A model generated the notes under the pieces. It was given only the letters and a program-made list of their open reading frames with translations. It was not told the origin of the DNA and made no database searches. Both the position numbers and the translations under genes were made by a program. Shown piece after piece: positions 41,695-49,762 of a DNA stretch of 58,666 nt. Origin of the DNA: DAOUBP01 sp034432655 (lineage in GTDB: Bacteria > Chloroflexota > Anaerolineae > CG2-30-64-16); assembly GCA_034432655.1 (NCBI GenBank), contig DAOUBP010000105.1:1-58666 (forward strand), written 5' to 3'. Each line of letters starts with the position of its first letter. The stretch's first letter is position 1.

Positions 41695-42867
41695 CTAGTA
41701 GAGGAACATCGGCTTGCCGAGCATGTTGGCGACCTTGGGCCGATAGTGCTCTCGGTCGTACAGCTCATCTACGTCTACCCGTTTGACACCCGAGATCACG
41801 GTGCTGAGCGGGATGTGGGTATACTTGCCGTCCCGCAACGCCACCATACGGCCGGAGCGCCCTTTGGCGATCAGATCGGTGGCCAGGTTGGCGTAACTGA
41901 GGGCGACCATGCGATCCAGGGAATCGGGCGCGCCGGCCCGCATCATATACCCGAGCTGCTGGTAGATCATGTGCTCGCCGGTGTATTTCTTGATCAGGTC
42001 GGCCGTGATCTGCCCGATGCCGCCGAGTTTGCGATGGCCGTAGGCGTCAGCCTCCCCCCACTCGACGGTCGTCCCGCCGATGATAGTAGCCCCTTCGGAG
42101 ATCGTCATGATGGCGTAGTTGCTGGGATTGGCGCGTTTGTCTTCCAGGAGGAGCGCAGCTAGCTTCTCCGGGTCAAACGGCACTTCGGAGATGATCGCCC
42201 GGTCAACATTGCTCAGATATGCAGCGAAGAGCGATGTCTCCCCGGAGTTGCGGCCGAACAGTTCGACCACGCAGATGCGCTCGTGGGACCCGCTGGGCGT
42301 GCGCAGCGCAGTGATCATCTCCACGCTGCGCGTGACTGCCGTGCTGAAGCCGATGCAGTAATCGGTGCCGTACACGTCGTTGTCCATCGTCTTGGGGATG
42401 GCCACGACCGGGAAACCTTCATCATGCAGCCGTGCGGCATAGCTGAGGGTGTCATCGCCGCCGATCACGATCAAGCCGTCAATCCCCAGGTGTTCCAGCA
42501 CCCGCAACACGTGTTGGGTCAGGTCAACGGTGGGAGCCGCCGTTTCCTCGGGGGTGAGGGTGTCGCGCAAGAAATGGGGTATCTCCGATGGCTTCACGTG
42601 GGAAGGCCGGGTGCGCGAGGTGTGCAAGAAAGTGCCGCCCGAGCGGTCAATCTTCCGCACCACTGCTTTGTTCAGGCGCATCACCCAGCGCCAGTCTTCA
42701 GTCGGGTCTTCGGGATTGACATTCAGCGGCCCGGCCCAGCCCCGGCGAAAGCCGATCACCTCCAGGCCCTCGTCAACAGCCCGGTCCACGACCGCTTTGA
42801 TGCATGGGTTCAAGCCCGGGACGTCGCCGCCGCCGGTCAGGATACCCAGGGTTTTCACAGATGGCAT
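41695..42867 (-). CDS. pfp: Phosphofructokinase with PPi-type active-site motifs
   Basis: The protein has 390 residues; KTLGILTGGGDVPGLN is the PFK opening. The motif that is GGDGS in ATP-dependent enzymes is GGDDT here (136-140), and PGTIDND is PKTMDND (158-164); these two substitutions are the classical marks of pyrophosphate-dependent PFK. The reaction is the reversible phosphorylation of fructose 6-phosphate. GAGGAG precedes the ATG; the promoter is at 42937-42965 and the terminator at 41634-41669. It is not linked to other glycolysis genes here. Confidence 0.88.
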   Translation of the reverse strand: MPSVKTLGILTGGGDVPGLNPCIKAVVDRAVDEGLEVIGFRRGWAGPLNVNPEDPTEDWRWVMRLNKAVVRKIDRSGGTFLHTSRTRPSHVKPSEIPHFLRDTLTPEETAAPTVDLTQHVLRVLEHLGIDGLIVIGGDDTLSYAARLHDEGFPVVAIPKTMDNDVYGTDYCIGFSTAVTRSVEMITALRTPSGSHERICVVELFGRNSGETSLFAAYLSNVDRAIISEVPFDPEKLAALLLEDKRANPSNYAIMTISEGATIIGGTTVEWGEADAYGHRKLGGIGQITADLIKKYTGEHMIYQQLGYMMRAGAPDSLDRMVALSYANLATDLIAKGRSGRMVALRDGKYTHIPLSTVISGVKRVDVDELYDREHYRPKVANMLGKPMFLY

Positions 42868-42936
42868 AAAACGTACTCCTCAAGAATAGAGATAATGCCT
42901 TTCCCAAGAGAAGGACTCTCCTGGCAATTACGGTAT

Positions 42937-42965
42937 AGTCTAACGCGTCGCCGGAGGTTTGGCAA
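42937..42965 (-). promoter_or_regulatory. Promoter of the PFK gene
   Basis: Read on the minus strand: TTGCCA (42960-42965), a 17-bp spacer, TAGACT (42937-42942). Confidence 0.6.
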
Positions 42966-42977
42966 GTTAGCACGGCC

Positions 42978-43023
42978 AATGAAACACGGCCACCCCCGTC
43001 ACGCTGCGGGAAGTGGCCGTGTT
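42978..43023 (-). terminator. Terminator of the small membrane-protein gene
   Basis: aacacggccac (42983-42993) pairs perfectly with gtggccgtgtt (43013-43023); on the minus strand the stem is followed by TTTCATT. Confidence 0.75.
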
Positions 43024-43049
43024 GTTCGCCGGTGGAAATCACATGAAAG

Positions 43050-43343
43050 CTAGCCGGCAGGCTCGGCCGCTATGGCGCGCGTGTTTTCCTCGATATCAAT
43101 CAACAACGACAGGATGCTCCCGAACGCGAACAACTGGACGAACCAGATCACACAAGCGAACATGAGAGCGGCACTGCCGATCAGTGGCAGCGCGGCGGGC
43201 AGATTCACGTTACGCGCAAACGCGCTGCCGCTAAGAAGTCCTACCAGCCCGCCGATGATGCCGGCCAGGAGCACCAGCCAGGCGAGGAGCTTCAGGATGA
43301 AAGCAATGGCACGCAAAAGGTTGTATTTTCGTTGTACACTCAT
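43050..43343 (-). CDS. Two-helix membrane protein (DUF4282-like)
   Basis: The protein has 97 residues. Two hydrophobic segments (FILKLLAWLVLLAGIIGGLVGLL and ALPLIGSAALMFACVIWFVQLF) are followed by IDIEENTRA, the usual ending of small proteins in this group. The assignment is from general appearance. AGGACCACCCC-type sequence precedes the ATG; the gene ends in its own terminator. Confidence 0.6.
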   Translation of the reverse strand: MSVQRKYNLLRAIAFILKLLAWLVLLAGIIGGLVGLLSGSAFARNVNLPAALPLIGSAALMFACVIWFVQLFAFGSILSLLIDIEENTRAIAAEPAG

Positions 43344-43462
43344 GACGGGGTGGTCCTTTCTGTGTCAGGTACTGCAGGCTTTCGCCGGCCTCCACATATC
43401 CGCCGGGGCCACGAGGCGAATGCCACGTGCGGCGCTGGTTGCGCCAGAGCGGATGAAAACCT

Positions 43463-43538
43463 CACCCCCGGCCCTTCTCCTGCGAGGAGAGGGGCGGACG
43501 GTGCTCCCTCCTCTCTCGCAGGGAAAGTGCCGGGGGTA
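43463..43538. repeat. Hairpin-forming element between two genes
   Basis: cccccggcccttctcctgcg and a complementary gcagggaaagtgccggggg flank a 30-bp loop region. It resembles the second half of the elements at 12403-12620 (ctcccccttctcc / ggggagaaaggggccgggg). Confidence 0.6.
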
Positions 43539-43572
43539 GACGTGCTCTTTTGGGACAGATGCTAAGTCGCTC

Positions 43573-44553
43573 TTATTGCATCTTGGCCGGGATCGGTTGT
43601 GCACCGGGTGCCAGCGGGAAATGGATCATGATCGAGACATCGGTCCGGCCCAATAGCGGCACCAGCATCTTGACCAGGTCGAGCACCTCTTTCGGCGCGG
43701 CCGCGTTCATCTGCGCGTACACTTCCACCGCGTTCTCCAGGGTGGTGCCGTCCCAGACCAGGTTGGGCAGTGGCGTGCCGTTGACGAACAGGTGCAGCCC
43801 ATCCGCTTTGGTGCGCAGCTGGACGTGCTGGATGTTGTTCGCCTGCACCAGCCGCAGGTAATCCGGCGACAGAGCCAGAGGTGCATCCCCCAGTAGGGCC
43901 GTCAGATCGCGGGCCGAGATGCCCAGGACCGAGGGCACCCCCTGCTCGTCATATCTGATCTCGAACATGATGATTGCAGAGGGCTCTTCCTGGGCCGGGG
44001 CCAGCGCGGCCAGCTTCACGTTGGGATCGGCAAACGGGATCGGCTCGGCCCCCATCCGCAGCGGGAACTTGATCACGATCGAGAGGCCCAGGCGCTTGAC
44101 CAGCGGTGCGAATTTCTCCACCAAATCCTGAATCAGCTGCACGTTGACCCCTGGCCCGAGGAGCGGGGCCAGGTCACCTACCCGTTCCAGCGTGCCGTCC
44201 TTGAACGACAGGCTTGGCATCAGCTTGCCGTTCACCAGCACGGCGATGCCGTCACCGGTCTGCCGCAGCTCGATGTGCTGGATGTTGGCCGCCTTCATCC
44301 AGGTGGGGTAGAAGGGGTCAATGCGGTACTGCTCCAGGTTGAGGTTCAGGCCTACCGTCCGGGCGATCTCTTCTACGGGGACCCCTTCGAACCCCGGCCG
44401 GCCGGATTCGTCAAACGTGATCACAATACGCGGCAAGGCAACCAGGAACACCTCGCCGGTTTCAGTTTCAGGTGCAGCCGGCGGGACGATGGCCGGGCCG
44501 CACGCAGCCAGGAGCAAGCCAACCACAAGCAGTAAAACTACAGGTTTCCGCAT
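43573..44553 (-). CDS. Lipoprotein of unknown function, paralogue 1
   Basis: The protein has 326 residues with a lipobox (LLLAACG). After a linker there are two related halves of about 140 residues: each has NIQH(I/V)(E/Q)LR, then DG(I/L)(A/H)(V/L)(L/F)VNG, and ends at a sequence of type (K/H)FPL..G..PIP. The closing HFPLAPGAQPIPAKM is shared with the next gene. I recognise no known family. A GGAGGTG ribosome-binding site lies before the ATG. It is probably transcribed with paralogue 2. Confidence 0.7.
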   Translation of the reverse strand: MRKPVVLLLVVGLLLAACGPAIVPPAAPETETGEVFLVALPRIVITFDESGRPGFEGVPVEEIARTVGLNLNLEQYRIDPFYPTWMKAANIQHIELRQTGDGIAVLVNGKLMPSLSFKDGTLERVGDLAPLLGPGVNVQLIQDLVEKFAPLVKRLGLSIVIKFPLRMGAEPIPFADPNVKLAALAPAQEEPSAIIMFEIRYDEQGVPSVLGISARDLTALLGDAPLALSPDYLRLVQANNIQHVQLRTKADGLHLFVNGTPLPNLVWDGTTLENAVEVYAQMNAAAPKEVLDLVKMLVPLLGRTDVSIMIHFPLAPGAQPIPAKMQ

Positions 44554-44643
44554 ATCACACCTCCATGTGATGATAGATGGGGATGCCGATCACCAACGTC
44601 TGGCGCGCTGTACGACATCCGGGTTCCATGGGCCACGCTTTTC

Positions 44644-45603
44644 TCACTCGTGCATCTTGGATGGGATCGGCTGGGCGCCGGGTGCCAGCGGGAAATGCAG
44701 TAAGATCCCGATATCCGCCCGATCCAGGGTGGGTAACAGGGCCTCCACCAGCGGCTTCAACGCGCCCTGCGGATCGAGCTTGCTGTAAACCTCCACCACA
44801 TTCGCCAACCATTGGCTGTCCCAGATGAGCTGGGGCAGCGGTTCGCTGTTGAAGTAGAGGTGCAGGCCGTCCGGCTTGTTGCGGATCTCAAGGTGTTGAA
44901 CGTTGCCGCCCTGCAGTTTCAGCAGTGTCTCGGGGGCCAGGCGGCCCAGGCCGGTGATCCCCAGCTTCGCCAGGTCACTGGCCGTCACGCCCAGGATGCC
45001 GGGCTCGCCGTTCTGGTCGAACTTCACCTCAAATTTGACGATCATCGAGGGCGGGTCGGTGTGGGGCGAGATGCTCAGGGTTTTCACCGTGCCGGGCGGG
45101 CTGAGGGGAATCTCAGCCGCGCCGTCGCGGGGGAAACGAACCACCACATTCAGCCCCAGGCGGGTGACCCAAGGCAGCAGCTTGGCGATGGTGTCGGTGT
45201 TTTGGACGTCGAAAACGCGCGCCAGGGCCAGCGCCCGCCCCATGCTCTCTTCGCTCCAGCCCAGCTGCGGCATTGGCTTGCCGTTGACCAGGATCACCAG
45301 TCGGTCACCGACGGAGGCGAGCTCAATGTGTTGGATGCCGGCCCGCATCATGGTCTGGACGGTGGCCGGCGGGAAGGTGAAACCGCTCACGTCCACGCCA
45401 AAGGCCTGCAGGAAGAGCGGGTTGATGCCCAGGATGCTGGGCATGCCGTCCTGGTCAACATCTACCACCAGGCGCGGTAACGCGATCTGGAAGATCTCCC
45501 CTGCGCTGGTAGTCGGCGCGCCGGAAGGTAGCGTGGCTTGTCCAACACACGAGGACAGCAAGATGAGGACCAGGCTGAGCGAGAGCCAGAACGTTCGTTT
45601 CAT
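44644..45603 (-). CDS. Lipoprotein of unknown function, paralogue 2
   Basis: The protein has 319 residues; the signal ends in LLSSC (lipobox). It shows the same two-module architecture as its neighbour: IQHIELASVGDRLVILVNGK in the first half, VQHLEIRNKPDGLHLYFNSE in the second, and the final HFPLAPGAQPIPSKM. The conserved VNGK-MPQL box hints at a structural turn. GGGAGGTG precedes the ATG and a promoter is at 45688-45715. The pair may be a surface or periplasmic binding system, but this is not shown. Confidence 0.7.
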   Translation of the reverse strand: MKRTFWLSLSLVLILLSSCVGQATLPSGAPTTSAGEIFQIALPRLVVDVDQDGMPSILGINPLFLQAFGVDVSGFTFPPATVQTMMRAGIQHIELASVGDRLVILVNGKPMPQLGWSEESMGRALALARVFDVQNTDTIAKLLPWVTRLGLNVVVRFPRDGAAEIPLSPPGTVKTLSISPHTDPPSMIVKFEVKFDQNGEPGILGVTASDLAKLGITGLGRLAPETLLKLQGGNVQHLEIRNKPDGLHLYFNSEPLPQLIWDSQWLANVVEVYSKLDPQGALKPLVEALLPTLDRADIGILLHFPLAPGAQPIPSKMHE

Positions 45604-45687
45604 GAGGCACCTCCCATCAGGTGAGTCTGACCGACGTTGGTCCGGGCGATCGGGCTCTTCGTGAATCGAGAGCGGAATTCAAATACA

Positions 45688-45715
45688 AATATACCACATC
45701 CAGGGAATTTTTCAA
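45688..45715 (-). promoter_or_regulatory. Promoter of the tandem lipoproteins
   Basis: Read on the minus strand: TTGAAA (45710-45715), a 16-bp spacer, TATATT (45688-45693). Confidence 0.6.
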
Positions 45716-45731
45716 GCTCTGCAGGCCATTT

Positions 45732-48155
45732 TTATGTGCTTTCTTTGCGAGTTTGCAGGCCCATCCATACTTTTTCGCTGGTGATCGGCAGGCTGTCCAC
45801 CCGGACCCCGACGGCGTTATAGACGGCATTGGCGATGGCGGGTGCCGTGGGCACCATGGGATGTTCGCCGATGCCGCGCGCGCCGAAGGGACCGTCGTCC
45901 TGGGGCACTTCGACGATGATGTTCTCCGTCTCCAGCGGCGCGTCCACGCTGGTGGCGATGCGATAGTCGGTGAAGTTGGGGTTCTTGGGCACCCCTTCCT
46001 CCAGGATCAGGCGTTCCAGCAAAGCCGTGCTCATCCCTTGCACTGCGCCGCCTTCCATCTGGGTCTCCACCATATCGCGGTTGATGGCGCGGCCCACATC
46101 GTAGGCCGAGACGATCTTCAGCACCTGTACCTCACCCGTTTCCTCATCCACCTCCAGGTCCACCGCCTGACAGCCGGTGGTGAAGTGAACCACGGCACGC
46201 GGCCCCTGGCCGGTTTCCGGGTCAAGCGGGGTGACGTAGTCGGGCATGAACCGGCCCTGGCCCACCACCGGCCCGCCGATCCAGGTGCCGTCCGGCCGTT
46301 GTAGACCATAGATCGCCAGGTCGCGCAACGGCCTGGATTCCTCGCTGCGGTAGCTGATCACTTCGCCGTCAACGATATCCAGGTCGTTGATGTCTTCGCC
46401 CCAGGCCTCGGCCACGGTGCGAAGGATCTGCAGCTTGGCGTTCTGGGCGGCCTGTAACACCGCGTTGCCCATGCTCCAGGTGAGCCGGCTGGCGACGGTC
46501 TGCCATTCGTAGGGGCTGTAGTCGGTGTCCACGGTGTTGACGCGCACGTCTTCGATTTTGATGCCCAGGCCCTCGGCCGCGAGCTGGGCCATAGCGGTCA
46601 ACGCGCCCTGGCCGATGTCCACCCCGCCGATGCTCACGGTGGCCGTGCCGTCCTCGTTCAGCCGCACGATCGCGCTGGAGCCAGGATTGGGCGGCATGGC
46701 CGGCGCCTTCCACATGGCGGCCAACCCTTTACCACGACGTTTGTGCGGGGCAGAAGATACGGCCGGTTGCCCCCAGCCGATGGCCTCGGCCGCTTTGCGG
46801 ATGCACTGGCTCAGGCCGGTAGGGTGCATGATCATGCCCGTCAGGGTCTCCTGGCCGTCTTTCAGGCAGTTAATCAACCGCACCTGCACCGGGTCCAGTC
46901 CCAGCTTCAGCGCCATCTGGTCAATGTGCTGTTCGATGCCGAAGTGCATCTCGGCCATGCCGAAGCCGCGCATCGGCCCGCCGACCGGGTGGTTGGTGTA
47001 GACGCAGAAGCTATCCACGTGGATGTTGGGGACGTAGTACGGCCCGCTGCCGCTGTAGCCGGCCGCGCGGGTGATGTTGACGCCGTACTCGGTGTATGCG
47101 CCGCCGTCCCAGTAGAACCGGTTCTGCATGGCGGTGATGCGGCCGTCCTTCGTCATGCCCATCTTGATATGGGCCACCAGGCCCTGGCGCACGAAGGTGG
47201 TGTAGAACTCCTCTTCCCGGGTCATGCGCAGCTTCACCGGCCGGCCCCTGGCGTGCATGGCCAGCGCCACGGCCGCGCCTTCCACGCTCACCCCGGCCTT
47301 GGAGCCGAAGCCGCCCCCCACGTAGGGAGTGATCACCCGCAGCTGGCTATGCCCGATATTCAGCGCTTTGGCGATCAGATTGCGCTGCGCGAAAGGCGAC
47401 TGGCTGGCCGACCAGAGGGTGATCTTGCCGTTGACGTCCTGCTGCGCCACGCAGACGTGGGTTTCCAGCGGCACATGTTGGATGTGGGGCACGCGATACT
47501 TGTGTTCGTAAATCAGGTCGGCCTCAGCCCAGCCCTGTTCCAGGTTCCCCTTGCGCACCTTGAACCAGTTGGAGATGTTGGTGCCCGGCTGCGGGAAAAC
47601 GAACGGGACGCACTCGTAACTCGCCAGGTCGGGATGCACCAACGGCGCCTCCGGGCTAGCGCCGAACTCCGGGTCGAACACGCCCGGCAGCGGCTCGTAT
47701 TCGACCTCGATCAGCGCCAGGGCCTGTTCAGCGATCTCAGGGGTGTCGGCGGCCACCGCTGCCACCGGCTCGCCCACATAGCGCACGCGATCCAGGGCAA
47801 AGATGCGGCGGTCCTTCAAGTAGAGCCCGGTGTAGCCGGGGAAATCCTGGCCCGTGATCACCACCCGCACGCCCGGCAGCGCCTTCGCCTTGCTCACGTC
47901 AATCCGCTTGATAAGGCCGTGCGGGATGGGGCTGCGTTTGAGCGCGCCGTGCAGCAGGCCAGGGCCGAACTGGATGTCATCCACGTAGGTCGCTGCGCCG
48001 GTCACCTTGGCCCGGCCTTCGATGCGCTGCGGGCTGGCGCCGATGATCGAATGCTTCCTGGTAGATTGGTAGGTTGGTGGATTGGTAGATTGGGTGTCCG
48101 CCACCTGACTTCTGACTCCTGACTCCTGACCCCTGACCCCTAACTCTTGCTTCAT
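45732..48155 (-). CDS. Molybdenum hydroxylase large subunit (xanthine dehydrogenase family)
   Basis: The protein has 807 residues and belongs to the CoxL/XdhA fold. YVGGGFGSKAG, the GGPMRGFGMAEMHFGIEQ loop (the XDH-type FRGFG, not the AYRCSFR-like loop of CO dehydrogenase) and the GARGIGE motif with catalytic E764 are present. It would hydroxylate a heterocycle or aldehyde at Mo. The N-terminus is unusual: about 30 residues (GVRGQESGVRSQVADTQS) coded by simple repeats precede the conserved SIIGASPQRIEGRAKVTG. The start overlaps the Fe-S gene stop by 4 bp, so all three subunits are coupled. XdhC and MocA genes lie upstream. Confidence 0.92.
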   Translation of the reverse strand: MKQELGVRGQESGVRSQVADTQSTNPPTYQSTRKHSIIGASPQRIEGRAKVTGAATYVDDIQFGPGLLHGALKRSPIPHGLIKRIDVSKAKALPGVRVVITGQDFPGYTGLYLKDRRIFALDRVRYVGEPVAAVAADTPEIAEQALALIEVEYEPLPGVFDPEFGASPEAPLVHPDLASYECVPFVFPQPGTNISNWFKVRKGNLEQGWAEADLIYEHKYRVPHIQHVPLETHVCVAQQDVNGKITLWSASQSPFAQRNLIAKALNIGHSQLRVITPYVGGGFGSKAGVSVEGAAVALAMHARGRPVKLRMTREEEFYTTFVRQGLVAHIKMGMTKDGRITAMQNRFYWDGGAYTEYGVNITRAAGYSGSGPYYVPNIHVDSFCVYTNHPVGGPMRGFGMAEMHFGIEQHIDQMALKLGLDPVQVRLINCLKDGQETLTGMIMHPTGLSQCIRKAAEAIGWGQPAVSSAPHKRRGKGLAAMWKAPAMPPNPGSSAIVRLNEDGTATVSIGGVDIGQGALTAMAQLAAEGLGIKIEDVRVNTVDTDYSPYEWQTVASRLTWSMGNAVLQAAQNAKLQILRTVAEAWGEDINDLDIVDGEVISYRSEESRPLRDLAIYGLQRPDGTWIGGPVVGQGRFMPDYVTPLDPETGQGPRAVVHFTTGCQAVDLEVDEETGEVQVLKIVSAYDVGRAINRDMVETQMEGGAVQGMSTALLERLILEEGVPKNPNFTDYRIATSVDAPLETENIIVEVPQDDGPFGARGIGEHPMVPTAPAIANAVYNAVGVRVDSLPITSEKVWMGLQTRKEST
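48060..48150. repeat. Simple-repeat insert at the N-terminus of the Mo-hydroxylase gene
   Basis: Two repeat types are read in frame just after the start codon: gactcctgacccctgac units (about 48105-48145) and gattggtaggttggtgg units (48060-48095). Both recur elsewhere in the window between genes. Confidence 0.88.
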
Positions 48156-48649
48156 CGCGCTGCCTCCTTTCCCGCACGCGCCGCCATCTTCACCGCGTCA
48201 ATGATGCGGATGTAGCCGGTGCAGCGGCAGAGGTTGCCCACCAGCGCCTCGCGAATCTCGGGCTCGGTGGGATCGGGGTTGCGATCCAGCAGCGCGCGGG
48301 CGTTGATCAGGATGCCCGGCGTGCAGAAGCCGCATTGGGTGGCACCGGTGGCGACGAACGCCTCCTGGAGGGGATCAAGCTGGCTGTCGTGCGCCAGGCC
48401 TTCGATGGTGATGACTTCGGCCCCGTCGGCTTCGGGGGCTAACACCATGCAAGAGTTGACCGGTTCGAAACGCTCGGCGCCCGGCCAGCGCAGCAACACA
48501 GCGCACGCGCCGCACTCGCCGGCCTCGCAGCCGTTTTTGGTGCCGGTGAGGACCAGCTGCTCGCGCAGGACCTGTAACAGGGTATGGTGCGAGGCGACCG
48601 TGATGGTGTAGGGTTCGCCGTTCACTGTGCAATGAATGGTGTGGTTCAT
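48152..48649 (-). CDS. Molybdenum hydroxylase [2Fe-2S] subunit
   Basis: The protein has 165 residues and eight cysteines for two [2Fe-2S] clusters: C41, C46, C49 and C67 (NGCEAGECGACAVLL) and C106, C109, C141, C143 (QCGFCTPG, NLCRCTGY). It passes electrons from Mo to FAD. It overlaps both neighbours by 4 bp. Confidence 0.95.
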   Translation of the reverse strand: MNHTIHCTVNGEPYTITVASHHTLLQVLREQLVLTGTKNGCEAGECGACAVLLRWPGAERFEPVNSCMVLAPEADGAEVITIEGLAHDSQLDPLQEAFVATGATQCGFCTPGILINARALLDRNPDPTEPEIREALVGNLCRCTGYIRIIDAVKMAARAGKEAAR

Positions 48650-49539
48650 AGGGCGCCTCCTGCCAGCACTGTTTCGATGCCGCGGCGGGTCAAGACCTCA
48701 ACCATCGCCCGGCGATAGGCCGCGCTGGCGCGGATGTCGTCAATGGGCCGGCTGGCCTCGGCCGCTAGCTGCGCCGCCCGGCGGATCCCTGCAGGGGACG
48801 CGTCGGCCATCAGGGCCGCTTCGGCCAGGGGCGCGCGCAGGGGGGTCGGGCCCACCGCGCCCAGGGCGATGCGGGCGTTGCGTATCGCGTGCTGCGAGTT
48901 GCCTACTGCAACAGCTTGATCCGCTCCAAAATCAACCCAGACTGCGACACTAACCAGCGAGATGTCGCCGATTTTGGTGCGGCCCAGTTTGTTGAAAACA
49001 CCGCGGCTCTCCGGCGGGGCAGGCGGGAGATGAATGCTCGTCAGGAACTCGCCTGGTCCCAGGGCCGTGCGGCCGGGGCCGACGAAGAACTCGGCGATGG
49101 GGATGCGGCGGGCGCCGGCCGGGCCATAGGTCTCGGCCACCGCGTCCAGGCAATAGAGCGCGGGGGCAGTGTCGGCCGCGGGGCTGGCGTTGCAGACGTT
49201 GCCGCCGATGGTGGCGCGGTTGCGCAACTGGTACGACGCGACCGAATTGCACGCCTGCACCAGCAGGTCATAGCCGGCCCGCACCAGCGGGTGGCCGGCC
49301 ACCTGATTCATAGTGCACGCCGCGCCGATGATCAACCAGCCGTCCTGGCTAAGGCGGATCTCCTGCATCCCGGGCAGGCGCTTCAGGTCCACAACTTGTC
49401 GTGGCCTGACGAATCCGCCGCGTGCCCGGATGAGAAAATCGGTGCCGCCCTGCAATGGCCGCACCGCGCCGTTGCCCGCTGCCAGTAAGGCGCTGGCCTC
49501 GGCGTGATCTTTGGGGATGATGTAGTCGAAGGGTTGCAA
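48646..49539 (-). CDS. Molybdenum hydroxylase FAD subunit
   Basis: The protein has 297 residues (CoxM/XdhB fold): LQGGTDFLIRARGG and RNRATIGGNVCNASPAAD hold the FAD-binding loops. It completes a three-subunit enzyme with the two following genes. A short insert VGNSQHAIRNAR near 48870-48910 is coded by a gcgtattgcgtac-type repeat, as in PBP1C. The substrate is not evident from sequence; a nearby purine permease makes a purine or related ring plausible. Confidence 0.92.
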   Translation of the reverse strand: MQPFDYIIPKDHAEASALLAAGNGAVRPLQGGTDFLIRARGGFVRPRQVVDLKRLPGMQEIRLSQDGWLIIGAACTMNQVAGHPLVRAGYDLLVQACNSVASYQLRNRATIGGNVCNASPAADTAPALYCLDAVAETYGPAGARRIPIAEFFVGPGRTALGPGEFLTSIHLPPAPPESRGVFNKLGRTKIGDISLVSVAVWVDFGADQAVAVGNSQHAIRNARIALGAVGPTPLRAPLAEAALMADASPAGIRRAAQLAAEASRPIDDIRASAAYRRAMVEVLTRRGIETVLAGGAL

Positions 49540-49564
49540 CGTCGCTTTCCTCCGGATGTGTTTT

Positions 49565-49740
49565 GGGTAAATCGGCAGATCGGTAAACTGGTAAGTTGGT
49601 AAACTGGTAAACTGGTAAACTGGTAAACTGGTAGACTGGTAGACTGGTAGACTGGTAGACTGGTAAGTTGGTAGACTGGTCAGGTGGGTTACGGTTCGGT
49701 AGGCACTGATCCGCTAACAACCAACCTATTACCGATCTAG
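49565..49740. repeat. Degenerate AACTGGTA tandem repeat
   Basis: Fifteen or so octamers (aactggta, gactggta, aattggta and variants) fill the gap between the Mo-hydroxylase FAD subunit and the permease gene. No gene or spacer structure is present. The same units, inverted, occur at 13633-13680. Confidence 0.93.
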
Positions 49741-49762
49741 CAACTTACCAGGCTACCCGCCC

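Noticed and set aside
45732..48155. Aerobic CO dehydrogenase (CoxL form I)
   Set aside because: The active-site loop is GGPMRGFGMAEMHF, of the xanthine-dehydrogenase type, not the AYxCSFR loop of form I CoxL.
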